A DNA stretch of 34,269 nt. Origin: Deltaproteobacteria bacterium (GTDB taxonomy: Bacteria > Bdellovibrionota_B > Oligoflexia > Oligoflexales > Bog-1112). The DNA is taken from the NCBI GenBank assembly GCA_947466225.1, contig CANIBL010000025.1, forward strand, positions 1 to 34,269, read 5' to 3'. Positions 23,974-33,105 of this stretch are shown one piece after another; position 1 is the first letter of the stretch, and the number at the start of each line of letters is the position of its first letter. The notes below the pieces were generated by a model. The model saw only the letters and a program-made list of their open reading frames with translations, was not told the DNA's origin and made no database searches. Made by a program: the position numbers and the translations under genes.

Positions 23974-25185
23974 TTACCCTGGCTCAATACTTTTAACTTG
24001 GGTATGAAAGTCTGTGTAGCCAATGTCTCGCAATGAATCTACAACTTTCTCTTTGATTTCAAGCGGAAGGGATTTTGGATCCGCTACAAAACCCGCATAT
24101 TTTTTCGTCAGAGTCGGCTGTATGATCCATGGACTGCTACCTGGCGCGGCGGCATTGTCGCGGCGGATAATCTCCATGGAGGTTTTTACAATATCGGGCG
24201 AATCTAAACGCGCAATGTACAAACGGTGGGTAGCCAACCCCAACATGGCATAATCATTCTGACTATCCCCGGCGACAAAATAGGGCGGTGTATCTGTAAC
24301 TCGACGAATATGCATGGCTTTTCCCTCATAAGCCGAAATGGGAAACGTCAGCAAGGGGGTAACCCGCAACTGGGCAAGCACCCGAGCCCCCTCCAGTTTG
24401 GCGTACATAGAATCCGTTCGCACAAGGGCCTCATCTTGTTTCAATCCACCCTTTTCCTCCTGCATCACAGTGCCAATTCCGATGATGTTCTCCGGCGAAA
24501 GCGTAAGCCCCTTGCCTTGCTTACGTAGCAACGGGTTTAAGGCGTGCAGCATGAGCCACCGCACCGTCCATACGTTACTCGCGGAGACAATGCGCACCAC
24601 ATAGTCTTTTTCCAATAGAGTGGCGATCAACGTTACCATTTCGGGGTAGAAAAAGGGCGCTTCTACCTGCACAGACTTTTCTCGCTCCACTGGCAAAAAA
24701 GTGGTTTGGTTTTTTTTCAGATCTTGAATTCCCATGCCATCTTGGTACGCACGGCGAGTCGCCTCCATGATTTCTTGTACCGAAAGACCCTGGAGAAGCT
24801 GCACAAGCCACGCATAACCCACATCGCTAGTGGTGCTATTTGGGTAACGCGAAGTGGCACGCAGCAATTGCTCATAATAGGCAAAAACCCCATCCTCGGG
24901 GCGTACGTCTGTACCACCACTCTGAATTTGCAGCGGAGATGCCAGTTTGCGAATGCGCTCTGGTGTCAACATTCCATCTCGCACCATAACCGCCAAGGTG
25001 GCATGTCCAATATCTCGGCAGAGCACTGTGTTATCAAGATCAAAGAATGCGGTATTTTTCTTGCCTGCCCCTGCTTCGATCACCTCGTGCAATTTTGCTC
25101 CAGCTTCTGGAGTCCACCCAGATGGACTGGCTTGCAAAGAAAAAGTCGATATCATAAGAAGTATGCCCCTCAACCCATTTTTCAT
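23974..25185 (-). CDS. Exported HAD-family phosphatase (phosphorylcholine phosphatase/SerB-like)
   Basis: 403 residues from ATG 25185 (GGAGAG 5 bases upstream). The signal peptide MKNGLRGILLMISTFSLQA is cut near residue 19. HAD motifs are intact: FFDLDNT (Asp49, Asp51), IVSASN (motif II), a later Lys in EGKAMHI and AGDSQNDYAML (motif IV). A large cap sits between motifs I and II. Periplasmic HAD enzymes with DLDNT and this long cap include phosphorylcholine phosphatase, so a phosphomonoesterase acting on exported or host-derived phosphocompounds is plausible. It lies between the two-PDZ protein (101 bp upstream) and the PHINT gene. Confidence 0.85.
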   Translation of the reverse strand: MKNGLRGILLMISTFSLQASPSGWTPEAGAKLHEVIEAGAGKKNTAFFDLDNTVLCRDIGHATLAVMVRDGMLTPERIRKLASPLQIQSGGTDVRPEDGVFAYYEQLLRATSRYPNSTTSDVGYAWLVQLLQGLSVQEIMEATRRAYQDGMGIQDLKKNQTTFLPVEREKSVQVEAPFFYPEMVTLIATLLEKDYVVRIVSASNVWTVRWLMLHALNPLLRKQGKGLTLSPENIIGIGTVMQEEKGGLKQDEALVRTDSMYAKLEGARVLAQLRVTPLLTFPISAYEGKAMHIRRVTDTPPYFVAGDSQNDYAMLGLATHRLYIARLDSPDIVKTSMEIIRRDNAAAPGSSPWIIQPTLTKKYAGFVADPKSLPLEIKEKVVDSLRDIGYTDFHTQVKSIEPG

Positions 25186-25286
25186 TTTACTCTCCAAGCC
25201 GTTACGGAAAGGAGAGGCTCGATGTGAACATCACCCTCACTCTACCTCGACGTACGACCCTATGTATAAGGTTTACCCGCACAAAA

Positions 25287-26180
25287 CTACTGCACACCTA
25301 CTTTCCGAGATACTAGGATGGTGATAGGCTCCCCTTGCAGTCGACTTTTTGTAAATAAGGCAAAAACCTCATCTTGATTCAGAGAGCTTATATTTTGGTC
25401 ATTCACTGCCTCAATTCGGTCTCCTACTTTACATCCAGCTTTCGCTGCATCTCCAGTTGGGAGGCTGTCTACAATCCAATGGATGAATGAAGCAGCACCC
25501 GTTGTCGCAATAGTCAGCCCAATAGCATCCCGCACTTTTTCCTCTATCTGTATCTTGAATAACCCCCAGTTTTTTTCAGAGTCTGTTGAAATAATGGGAG
25601 AAAATATGGGAGCGGCGGGTGAACCTCGATGCACCAGTAGGGTAATGCGATTTTCTTGTTTGTTTCGAAAATAGGAGCCAATATCCTCTAGAGTCATGGT
25701 TCCAGTCCAAAGTCCATCAATGGCAACAAGTCGATCTCCGACAGACAGGCCTCGTTGCTCTATGGGAGAGTCCGCTGCGATGCTGGTAATCTCACATCCA
25801 TGTTCTTTTCCACTCAGTCCCATACCAAACACAGTATTCGGTGCACGAGACACCCAGGTAGTAAAATATCCACCGGCAGCCAAAGTTGATTTCACAATTT
25901 CCTTTTTACACTCCCGTCTGTTTCTGCGACGAAAACATCCACCTGCCTCTACCTCGACGGGTACAGCTTGCAACAGCCTATTGGAGGCTAGGACTTCTGC
26001 CTTTCCTCCTGTAAGAAGATTTCGCACTTGCACACGGTTATAAGTATAAAATTCAGACGGCATATCCGATAACCTAGGCTTTTCCTCATAGGCAGGAGGA
26101 GGCTCGCTTGCCACGCCCTTCAAGGGAAACCAAGCCAACATCAGAAAGCTGCTGCCATATAAAAATCTTCGATGCCTCAT
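25287..26180 (-). CDS. Exported protein with two PDZ domains
   Basis: 297 residues with a signal peptide (MRHRRFLYGSSFLMLAWFPLKGVA). Two PDZ units are seen: about 115-190 (FGMGLSG, ADSPIEQRGLSVGDRLVAIDG) and about 218-293 (IGLTIAT, GDAAKAGCKVGDRIEAVNDQ). The N-terminal ~110 residues hold a Cys/Arg cluster (GGCFRRRNRRECKKE) and no trypsin-like triad, so it is not a DegP-type protease but may be an adaptor binding protein C-termini in the periplasm. AAGGTC lies 9 bases before ATG 26180. It lies between mutY and the phosphatase on the same strand. Confidence 0.85.
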   Translation of the reverse strand: MRHRRFLYGSSFLMLAWFPLKGVASEPPPAYEEKPRLSDMPSEFYTYNRVQVRNLLTGGKAEVLASNRLLQAVPVEVEAGGCFRRRNRRECKKEIVKSTLAAGGYFTTWVSRAPNTVFGMGLSGKEHGCEITSIAADSPIEQRGLSVGDRLVAIDGLWTGTMTLEDIGSYFRNKQENRITLLVHRGSPAAPIFSPIISTDSEKNWGLFKIQIEEKVRDAIGLTIATTGAASFIHWIVDSLPTGDAAKAGCKVGDRIEAVNDQNISSLNQDEVFALFTKSRLQGEPITILVSRKVGVQ

Positions 26181-26268
26181 ACGATTAGACCTTATAACGT
26201 GCTGTTAATATAGGGCTATACCGATACTTCATCTCCGATCTTTTTGTCCACTAGAAGCAAGAGAGAAT

Positions 26269-27330
26269 TTACAAAGAAAGTCGATCCCAAATTTTTTTGT
26301 CCACGGCAGGTAATGGATAAGTAGAAATTATATCGGGCGCAACCCACTTTACTTGGCTGTATCCCAGCGCACGTGCAGCACCTTTGTCGCGTTGACATAA
26401 AAAAGCATGTACGCGAATGGTGAAATGGGTAAATGCATGCTCCACGGTTTGGAGCTTTTGTCCTACACTGACACGCACACCGGTAGAAGTATGGATTTTT
26501 CGCATTACGGTTTCTTCTAGGGTTTCTTCCCCGAGTTGCTTGCCACCCGGAAACTCCCACAAGCCGCCCAGCATCTGGGTTTCACGACGTTGCGCCAAGA
26601 GAATTTTTTGGTGTTCATTCCATACGATGCCGATGCCGACTTCATAGTGAGGTACCGGGGATTTTTTCTTTTTCACCGGTAGTACGGATACCGTATCCGT
26701 TTTTAATGCCACACAGCCTTTTTGTAGGGGACATGTAGCACAGAGTGGGTTTTTGGGTAGACATACCGTAGCACCTAACTCAATCATGCCTTGGGTAAAA
26801 GCCGAAGGATCTTTACTCGATTGACTTGCCGGTAACAATCTCTGAAAAAGATCGGTACGTGCGATGGGACGGGTGATGTCCGTATAGAGACCAAAAAACC
26901 GGGAGGCGGCGCGCAATACATTGCCATCGATCGCAGGTACCGCTTCTCCAAAGGCTATGCTGGCAATGGCAGCACCGCAATAGGGCCCAATCCCAGGTAG
27001 GGTCAACAACGCTTCGTAGGTTCCCGGTACCTCACCTCCAAACTCGGCTACGATTTGCTTTGCACATCGATGTAAATTTCGAGCACGAGAGTAGTAGCCC
27101 AGTCCTTCCCAACATTTGAGCACCGATTGAAGATCACTCTCAGCGAGATCGTGCACGGTAGGGAATTGGGTCATAAATCGTTCAAAGTATGGAATTACCG
27201 TAGACACTCGAGTTTGCTGGAGCATGATTTCGCTGATCCACACCGCATAAGGTGTAGGATTGTCCCGCCATGGCATGGAGCGACGCTGCGCGTAATACCA
27301 TGTGAGCAGAGAACGGGGCCAATTTTTCAA
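26269..27330 (-). CDS. mutY: Adenine DNA glycosylase MutY (TTG start)
   Basis: 353 residues, a normal MutY. It removes adenine mispaired with 8-oxoguanine. Seen: MPWRDNPTPYAVWISEIMLQQT (catalytic Glu in SEIMLQQ), LPGIGPYCGAAI helix-hairpin-helix, PAIDGNV with the catalytic Asp, the [4Fe-4S] cysteines C-x6-C-x2-C-x5-C (CLPKNPLCATCPLQKGC) and a C-terminal Nudix-like domain (LLAQRRETQMLGGLWEFPGGK). The conserved N-terminus WYYAQRRSMPW begins before the first ATG, so TTG 27330, with AAAGG 6 bases upstream, is chosen. It is 36 bp downstream of maiA. The 3' end is followed by a near-duplicate of its last codons (see findings). Confidence 0.96.
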   Translation of the reverse strand: MKNWPRSLLTWYYAQRRSMPWRDNPTPYAVWISEIMLQQTRVSTVIPYFERFMTQFPTVHDLAESDLQSVLKCWEGLGYYSRARNLHRCAKQIVAEFGGEVPGTYEALLTLPGIGPYCGAAIASIAFGEAVPAIDGNVLRAASRFFGLYTDITRPIARTDLFQRLLPASQSSKDPSAFTQGMIELGATVCLPKNPLCATCPLQKGCVALKTDTVSVLPVKKKKSPVPHYEVGIGIVWNEHQKILLAQRRETQMLGGLWEFPGGKQLGEETLEETVMRKIHTSTGVRVSVGQKLQTVEHAFTHFTIRVHAFLCQRDKGAARALGYSQVKWVAPDIISTYPLPAVDKKIWDRLSL

Positions 27331-27366
27331 GGTATACCTTTTCTTTTTCTTACTTTTTTGTGGAAG

Positions 27367-28020
27367 CTACGAAGTCGGTTTTACAGAAAAAACATGATGA
27401 TCGGGATGTGTCAGCTGGCAAGCCTCTGTCGCAAGCGCCCGCTGGTAAATCCCAGCCAGAATCGGGTATACCCCAAGATCCATCCCAACACGCAACGCAT
27501 TGTAGCATTGAGGGACTAAACATAGGTCGGCGAAGGAGAGCTGGCTGCCCCAACTGTAGGTACCGCAACGGCCGTGTTGCACCAAGAGAGCTTCATAGAT
27601 ACGCAAGCCTCGGTGCATCCAATGATGCGCCCATTCGCGACGCGCCTCTGGGGCCTCTCGTGCGTAGCGTTGCACCGACAAATTTTGCAAAGGTTGGGTA
27701 CCGGCAAGCAGGGTTAGCGCCAGTTGCCGCACGTAGAGGCGACTTTCGGGATTCTGCGGCAGAAGAGCCGGCGATGGATACCGCTCCTCCAGCCATTCGA
27801 GCATAGCAAAAGACTCAGAAAAAACCCCAGTTGGGGTTTTCAACGCAGGTACACTACCAGCCGGGTTTTCTCGAAGAAAATCCAGCGAATTTTGTTCGTT
27901 TTGTAACAGGTTGATGTGTTGGGATATATAGGAGATGCCTTTGTACTGCAACGCCCAGCGAACACGCCAAGAACAAGACGAACGCCAATATTCATACAGA
28001 ACAAGATCTGATGCATGCAT
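27367..28020 (-). CDS. maiA: Maleylacetoacetate isomerase / zeta-class glutathione S-transferase
   Basis: 217 residues with ATG 28020 and AGGAG 7 bases upstream. The N-terminal thioredoxin-like domain carries the zeta-class SSCSWRVR active-site motif (14-21), then NPAGSVPAL and SESFAMLEWLEERYP, followed by an all-helical C-terminal domain (FADLCLVPQCYNALR). Zeta GSTs isomerise maleylacetoacetate in tyrosine/phenylalanine breakdown using glutathione. No homogentisate genes are nearby, so a more general GST role remains possible. It is 36 bp upstream of mutY. Confidence 0.9.
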   Translation of the reverse strand: MHASDLVLYEYWRSSCSWRVRWALQYKGISYISQHINLLQNEQNSLDFLRENPAGSVPALKTPTGVFSESFAMLEWLEERYPSPALLPQNPESRLYVRQLALTLLAGTQPLQNLSVQRYAREAPEARREWAHHWMHRGLRIYEALLVQHGRCGTYSWGSQLSFADLCLVPQCYNALRVGMDLGVYPILAGIYQRALATEACQLTHPDHHVFSVKPTS

Positions 28021-28056
28021 CGGGTACTCCTAAAAGAAGGAATGGACCCTCGCAGG

Positions 28057-28611
28057 TTACCGTCCTGTATAGGCAAAACGCAACTGAGAATCCTGAGTAA
28101 ACGCAGCTTTTACTTTTCTGTAGAGCGGATCCTTGCGTTGGATGCCTCTACAGTGTCGATTCCAATTCGCTGCTGACATTTTAAGCGCCGCCCATGTCCC
28201 GCGCAGTCCATAATAGAGCCCTCTAGGTATACAGCCCGTCCATAATACGGTACTTGCAGTAACCCCCAGCGGGGAGAAAAGATCATCTGCCTGCATCAAA
28301 GCAGCCATAGCCGGTACCATGACACAGGCAGAGGTGATCGCCCCGATATTGTAGTAAATGAAATCTGCCTCGATGGATTGGTAGGTTGCAACTGCAATGA
28401 AATCTTGCAATTTTTTCACAGATTGCATCTCAGGACATTGGAGATATGCTTGAAGACCAGGTGGGATTTCAGGAGAAAAAGCCGCCTGGATCTTCGTCTT
28501 TAATATGAGAATCTCTGCACGTTGCGCAGCCTCCATGTTTGCAGCTCGCAACGGGCTAGAGAGAAAAGATAGCAGTACCAGTAGAGAACCCATCCATTTT
28601 ATTGCGTTCAT
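28057..28611 (-). CDS. Exported hypothetical protein
   Basis: 184 residues from ATG 28611 (AAGGGAG 6 bases upstream; the longer frame to 28824 lacks a good start). The signal peptide MNAIKWMGSLLVLLSFLSSPLRA is clear. The mature part has two long hydrophobic stretches (about 101-120, YYNIGAITSACVMVPAMAAL, and about 130-150, VTASTVLWTGCIPRGLYYGL) and a charged C-terminus (RKDPLYRKVKAAFTQD), so it may sit in a membrane. I do not recognise it. It lies 36 bp upstream of maiA on the same strand and diverges from the 28768 gene. Confidence 0.7.
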   Translation of the reverse strand: MNAIKWMGSLLVLLSFLSSPLRAANMEAAQRAEILILKTKIQAAFSPEIPPGLQAYLQCPEMQSVKKLQDFIAVATYQSIEADFIYYNIGAITSACVMVPAMAALMQADDLFSPLGVTASTVLWTGCIPRGLYYGLRGTWAALKMSAANWNRHCRGIQRKDPLYRKVKAAFTQDSQLRFAYTGR

Positions 28612-28767
28612 TGTCGCTCCCTTGTATTGATGGCGGATAGAAAAAGATTTCCTGTGATACGCACGGTAGCGATAGAATGCAAGATGAAAAGACGAAGATT
28701 GGGGCCGACTCGATTGCACACCCGAAAAATTCCTATAACATCTATAAAAAAACGGGAGATTTCTAAA

Positions 28768-28998
28768 ATGTCGACAAAATATGCTGTGCTGTTTTTTGAT
28801 ACATTTCCGCAGGCGGTGGCACAAAAAAACAAAATTTTAGCCGCATGTGGAGAATGTGATCAGCTGAACGTGGTGATCCAGGCTGAGGGGAATATGGATG
28901 ACCCAGCCTTGTTGGATATTGACCCTAAGGTCAAGGTCTTTGCCGGGAAGGCCTGGTCATTGATTCACCGGCGCCGGGTGGAAGCGGGGTGGTATTGA
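28768..28998 (+). CDS. Small hypothetical protein
   Basis: 76 residues from ATG 28768 (GGGAGA 9 bases upstream). MSTKYAVLFFDTFPQAVAQKNKILAACG with two nearby cysteines (CGEC) is followed by NVVIQAEGN, an acidic DDPALLDIDPK stretch and a basic C-terminus. It reads as a small alpha/beta cytoplasmic protein; I do not recognise the family. It diverges from 28057 and is followed by the palindromic element at 29010 before the ABC operon. Confidence 0.6.
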   Translation: MSTKYAVLFFDTFPQAVAQKNKILAACGECDQLNVVIQAEGNMDDPALLDIDPKVKVFAGKAWSLIHRRRVEAGWY

Positions 28999-29009
28999 TC
29001 TTTTTTGCG

Positions 29010-29083
29010 TTTTTTTCTTTTTTTGTGGAACCAACGCGGAAACTACGCAGTTGGTTCCACAAAAAAAACGAAAAAAAACGGAA
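29010..29083. repeat. REP-like palindromic element, copy 3 (terminator-like)
   Basis: GTGGAACCAAC (29025-29035) pairs with GTTGGTTCCAC (29050-29060) around a CGCAG-containing loop. T-runs flank the left and matching A-runs the right, so it could terminate transcription in either direction. The core GGAAACTACGCAGTTGGTTCC is a variant of that at 396-414. It follows the 28768 gene and precedes the ABC operon. Confidence 0.75.
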
Positions 29084-29224
29084 AAAAAAGAAAGTGAAAT
29101 TCCGCCCCAATTCTGTTATGCAGACAGCTCCATGCCTTTGCGAGGCGCCATAAAAATGTTTGCTTGCGGCAAACTCTCGCAATAGTATGCCAAGAGTAGA
29201 AGTTTCATCATGGAGGAGTTCCAA

Positions 29225-30157
29225 GTGATCAGTGTGCAGAACTTGACTCGGAAGTACGGCGATTTTACGGCCGTGCGCTCGGTTTCGTTTGAGATCCCTC
29301 GAGGCCAAATCGTAGGTCTTTTGGGTCATAACGGGGCCGGAAAAACCACAACCCTAAAGATGATTACTGGGTACTTAGAACCAACCGAGGGTCGCGTCCT
29401 CATCGGCGGGATCGACATCCAACAAGATCGTCTTCGCGTACAAGAAAAAATTGGCTACCTTTCCGAGCAATCTTCGCTCTACCCCGAGATGTCTGTGTGG
29501 CAGTACCTCGACTACGTGGCCCAGCTACGGGGTATCCCCGAAGATCGCCGCATGCAAGCTGTGCGCGATGCTGTGGTGGCCACCGATCTGCAACCCAAAG
29601 TTGGTGCACCCATTCATACTCTCTCCAAGGGATATCGCCAACGAGTCGGCGTAGCCCAAGCCATCGTGCACAAGCCAGAAATTTTGGTTCTCGATGAGCC
29701 CACCAACGGACTGGATCCGACCCAGATCTTGGCTATGCGAAATCTGATTAAAGATTTAAGCAAGTCCACTACAGTGATCATCTCCACCCATATCATGCAA
29801 GAAGTAGAAGCCATCTGCGACCGTGTGCTTATCGTACTGAACGGAAAGTTGGCCCTGGATGCCTCCATGGCGGAACTGCAAAAAGGCAGCATGTTGCATC
29901 TCTCTGTGAACCGAAAGTTCGCCGATGTCTCCAGCATGATCAAAGGCATATCTGATGTAAGCCATGTAGAAGAGAGCGGCGTGGCCCAAGGTGACGTCCA
30001 TCACTACTTACTACAAACAGAAAATGCGGCGATGGAAAAGGTGGCGTCCGTGGTAGCAAAACGCGTGGTGGAACAAGGCTGGGACCTGTACCGCATCCAC
30101 CACGAACATCGCGACCTGGAAACCGTGTTTAAAGAAGTCAATCGAGGCAACGTATAA
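29225..30157 (+). CDS. ABC transporter ATP-binding protein, GldA-like
   Basis: 310 residues from GTG 29225, set by GGAGGAG at 29212-29218 (6-base spacing); an ATG at 29210 overlaps that site. Seen: Walker A GHNGAGKTT, Q-loop YLSEQ, signature LSKGYRQR, Walker B ILVLDEPTNGLD and the switch His in STHIMQE. The C-terminal 80 residues match the DUF4162-type tail of ABC-2 export ATPases. With the permease at 30170 and the DUF4340 protein at 33106 it forms a GldA/GldFG-type exporter operon with 12- to 17-bp gaps. Confidence 0.92.
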   Translation: MISVQNLTRKYGDFTAVRSVSFEIPRGQIVGLLGHNGAGKTTTLKMITGYLEPTEGRVLIGGIDIQQDRLRVQEKIGYLSEQSSLYPEMSVWQYLDYVAQLRGIPEDRRMQAVRDAVVATDLQPKVGAPIHTLSKGYRQRVGVAQAIVHKPEILVLDEPTNGLDPTQILAMRNLIKDLSKSTTVIISTHIMQEVEAICDRVLIVLNGKLALDASMAELQKGSMLHLSVNRKFADVSSMIKGISDVSHVEESGVAQGDVHHYLLQTENAAMEKVASVVAKRVVEQGWDLYRIHHEHRDLETVFKEVNRGNV

Positions 30158-30169
30158 GGAGTGCGCATC

Positions 30170-33088
30170 ATGTCAAGAACATGGACCATTGCGAGGAAGG
30201 AACTCTGGAGTTACTTCGCTTCGCCGACCGCTGTGATTTTTTTGGGGGCTTACCTTCTCGTAAGTCTCTTTGCCTTTTTCTGGGTAGAGAAATTTTTCTC
30301 TCGCAACATCGCCGATCTTCGCCCCCTCTTTGAGTGGATGCCGATCCTGTTGATTTTCCTCTGCGCCACCCTCACCATGCGCATGTGGAGTGAAGAGCGT
30401 AAGATGGGTACCGTAGAGTTCCTCCTTACGCTTCCCGTGAAAACCCATGAACTGGTTTTAGGCAAATTCGTCGCCTGTATGGGGATGGTGGTCTTGGCAC
30501 TCGCCCTGACCTTCGGCCTCGCTCTTACCGTGGGTATGCTCGGCCCCTTGGATTGGGGACCAGCCCTGACAGCATATGTAGCCTCGATTCTCTTGGCTGC
30601 ATCCTATATCGCCATCGGCTTGTATATCAGCTCCAAAACCGACAACCAAATTGTAAGTTTGATCACCACCTCCATCGTGGGATTCTTCTTCTATATCGTC
30701 GGTTCTGATATGCTCGTGAACTTCTTCGGCAACAAGATGGGCGAAGTACTCCGCCTCTTCGGATCTGGCTCTCGCTTCACCTCCATCAGCCGCGGAATAT
30801 TGGACCTACGCGATATTTACTACTATGTAAGTATCTCTGCTGTGTTCTTGATCACCAACGTGTTTGCCTTGGAGAAACTCAAGTGGTCCTCGGACAAACG
30901 CCCGGCTCACACCGTATGGATCACCGCCGTCAGCTTGTTGATCGCCAACTTACTCGTCGGCAACTTCTGGTTGAATCGTGTACCTGCCCTTCGCCTGGAT
31001 GTGACACGCGATCGCATTTACTCCATCTCCGACTCCACGAAGGATATCCTCTCCCACTTGCAAGAACCGTTGCTGTTACGCGGCTACTTTAGCGAGAGAA
31101 CCCATCCTTTGCTCGCTCCCTTGGTACCTACGGTGCGCGATCTGTTGTCTGAGTACAAGATCGTCGGCAAAGGCAAAGTACAGGTTGAGTTCATCGATCC
31201 TCGCGATAATGCCGAGATCGAAGCTGAGGCCCATCGCAAGTACAACATCGAGCCAGTACCATTCCAAGTGAACGATCGCCACTCTGCCTCTATGATCAAC
31301 TCCTACTTCAACATCGTAGTACAGTACGGCGATCAACATGAAGTTTTGGGATTTGAAAACCTCATCGAAGTGAAACACGATAACGTGGGCAACATCGAAG
31401 TGGAACTGCGCAACCTCGAATACGACATTAGCCGCAGCATTCAAAAGGCGCTGCACGAGTTCAACAAAACCGATAACTTCTTTGCCAGTCTCGATCACGA
31501 CATCCAGTTTGTAGGATACGTATCTGAGAAGAACCTGCCAAAACAACTGCAAACCCTATTTGCCGATGTGAAAACGGCAGTAAATGGCTACGAAAAAGAT
31601 TCTGGCGGCAAGTTGAAAGTCGAGTTCTTGGATCCATCTGCGGATCCCAAGTTGGCAGAAAAAATCAGCCAAGAATACGGATTCTCTGCCCAATCGTTGG
31701 GACTCTTTTCCGATGCAAGCTTTTATTTTTACCTGACGATTCAAGACAAGGATAAAATATACTCCTTGGGTGTACCAGAGGACTTGAACGTATCCGGTTT
31801 CAAGAAAAGCATGGACTCCACGCTAAAGCGCATGGTCCCTGGGTTCCTTCGCACCGCTGGATTGGTACTACCGGCCGCCCCAGCTGCCAACCCCATGATG
31901 GCGCAGTTTGGCCAAGCCCCTCAAGGTGGCAAGAGCTTCCGCTCCCTCGAGCAAAAGTTGGCTGAGAACTACACTACAGAAAAAGTGGATCTAGAATCTG
32001 GAACCGTACCGAGCAATGTAGATATCTTGGCCGTATTGGCACCCAAGGACTTGAACGAGAAACAAATTTTTGCCATCGACCAGTTCTTGATGCAAGGCGG
32101 GACCGTGATCCTCGCAACGTCTCCCGTTGGTGTAGAACGCCAAGAGCGAAGCTTCTCTGCCCAAGAGTACAACAGTGGATTGGACAAATGGCTGGGTAGC
32201 TACGGTATCGAGATTCCCAAAGAGTTGGTTCTCGACAAGCGCAACTCCGGATTCCCTGCAATGCGCAAACGTACGGTACAAGGCTACACGGTAAAGGAAC
32301 CCTATTTGGCGCCCTATCCGTTCTTCATCGATGTACGCGACAAGGGCTTGAGCTCGGATAACTTGATAACCTCTGGTCTGTCACAGATAAACTTGGCATG
32401 GGCCTCTCCGTTGGTGATCAATGCAGAGACCAACAAAGAACGCAAGGTAACCACGCTGATCACCAGCTCCAAAGAATCTTGGCGCAGTAAGAACATCGAC
32501 ATCGAAGCCGATCGCACGCTGTACCCAGAGTTGGGATTCCCAGAAGCGGATAAGAAAGAAGCTTCTGTCCTCGGTGCTGTAATCGAAGGAACCTTTACCT
32601 CGTACTTCAAAGGCAAAGACTCTCCGCTTCTAGCGAAAGGCCCTGCAGATAAGCCAAAGGATGAGCATGGACACGATCACGGTGATCACGACCATGGCAA
32701 AGAAGGCGAAAAGAAAGACGAGCCAAAAGTGGCGGGTGTTATCGATAAATCACCTTCTAGCGCTCGCATTATGATTTTCTCGTCCAACGAATTTTTGGCT
32801 GATGATGCAGTACAAATTTCCAGCATGTTGCGTGGCTCTCAGTACACCAACTCCATGCAGTTGCTAGAAAACGCCTTGGACTGGTCGACACAAGATCGCT
32901 CGCTGCTGGGCATTCGCAGCCGCAGCCACTTTGCACGCACGTTGGAGCCGCTGACAGATACACAAAAGCGCAACTGGGAATTCGCCAACTACGGATTCGC
33001 CATTTTTGCTTTGTTGCTCGTCTATGCCGGCTACCGCATGCGTCGCAGTCGGATGGAACAAGACTTTGAAAAACTGAAACTGGCGTAA
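30170..33088 (+). CDS. Fused ABC-2 permease and GldG-like auxiliary protein
   Basis: 972 residues from ATG 30170 (AAGGAG 8 bases upstream). Residues about 1-260 form an ABC-2 permease with six membrane segments (RTWTIARKELWSYFASPTAV start, EERKMGTVEFLLTLP motif). The middle is the large extracytoplasmic GldG/ABC_transp_aux domain (LRLDVTRDRIYSISDSTKDI; VEFIDPRD; NVDILAVLAP; DQFLMQGGTVILATSP). A His/Asp-rich stretch (HGHDHGDHDHG, about residue 835) precedes a single C-terminal helix (FAIFALLLVYAGYRM). In Bacteroidetes GldF and GldG are separate, whereas here they are fused, as often seen in proteobacterial relatives. Substrate unknown; gliding is not implied. Confidence 0.93.
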   Translation: MSRTWTIARKELWSYFASPTAVIFLGAYLLVSLFAFFWVEKFFSRNIADLRPLFEWMPILLIFLCATLTMRMWSEERKMGTVEFLLTLPVKTHELVLGKFVACMGMVVLALALTFGLALTVGMLGPLDWGPALTAYVASILLAASYIAIGLYISSKTDNQIVSLITTSIVGFFFYIVGSDMLVNFFGNKMGEVLRLFGSGSRFTSISRGILDLRDIYYYVSISAVFLITNVFALEKLKWSSDKRPAHTVWITAVSLLIANLLVGNFWLNRVPALRLDVTRDRIYSISDSTKDILSHLQEPLLLRGYFSERTHPLLAPLVPTVRDLLSEYKIVGKGKVQVEFIDPRDNAEIEAEAHRKYNIEPVPFQVNDRHSASMINSYFNIVVQYGDQHEVLGFENLIEVKHDNVGNIEVELRNLEYDISRSIQKALHEFNKTDNFFASLDHDIQFVGYVSEKNLPKQLQTLFADVKTAVNGYEKDSGGKLKVEFLDPSADPKLAEKISQEYGFSAQSLGLFSDASFYFYLTIQDKDKIYSLGVPEDLNVSGFKKSMDSTLKRMVPGFLRTAGLVLPAAPAANPMMAQFGQAPQGGKSFRSLEQKLAENYTTEKVDLESGTVPSNVDILAVLAPKDLNEKQIFAIDQFLMQGGTVILATSPVGVERQERSFSAQEYNSGLDKWLGSYGIEIPKELVLDKRNSGFPAMRKRTVQGYTVKEPYLAPYPFFIDVRDKGLSSDNLITSGLSQINLAWASPLVINAETNKERKVTTLITSSKESWRSKNIDIEADRTLYPELGFPEADKKEASVLGAVIEGTFTSYFKGKDSPLLAKGPADKPKDEHGHDHGDHDHGKEGEKKDEPKVAGVIDKSPSSARIMIFSSNEFLADDAVQISSMLRGSQYTNSMQLLENALDWSTQDRSLLGIRSRSHFARTLEPLTDTQKRNWEFANYGFAIFALLLVYAGYRMRRSRMEQDFEKLKLA

Positions 33089-33105
33089 GGAAAGGTAGAG
33101 ATCCG

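Noticed and set aside
30173..30448. Minus-strand frames inside the ABC permease and other long antisense frames
   Set aside because: They arise from codon bias of the real genes and have no start signals or domains.
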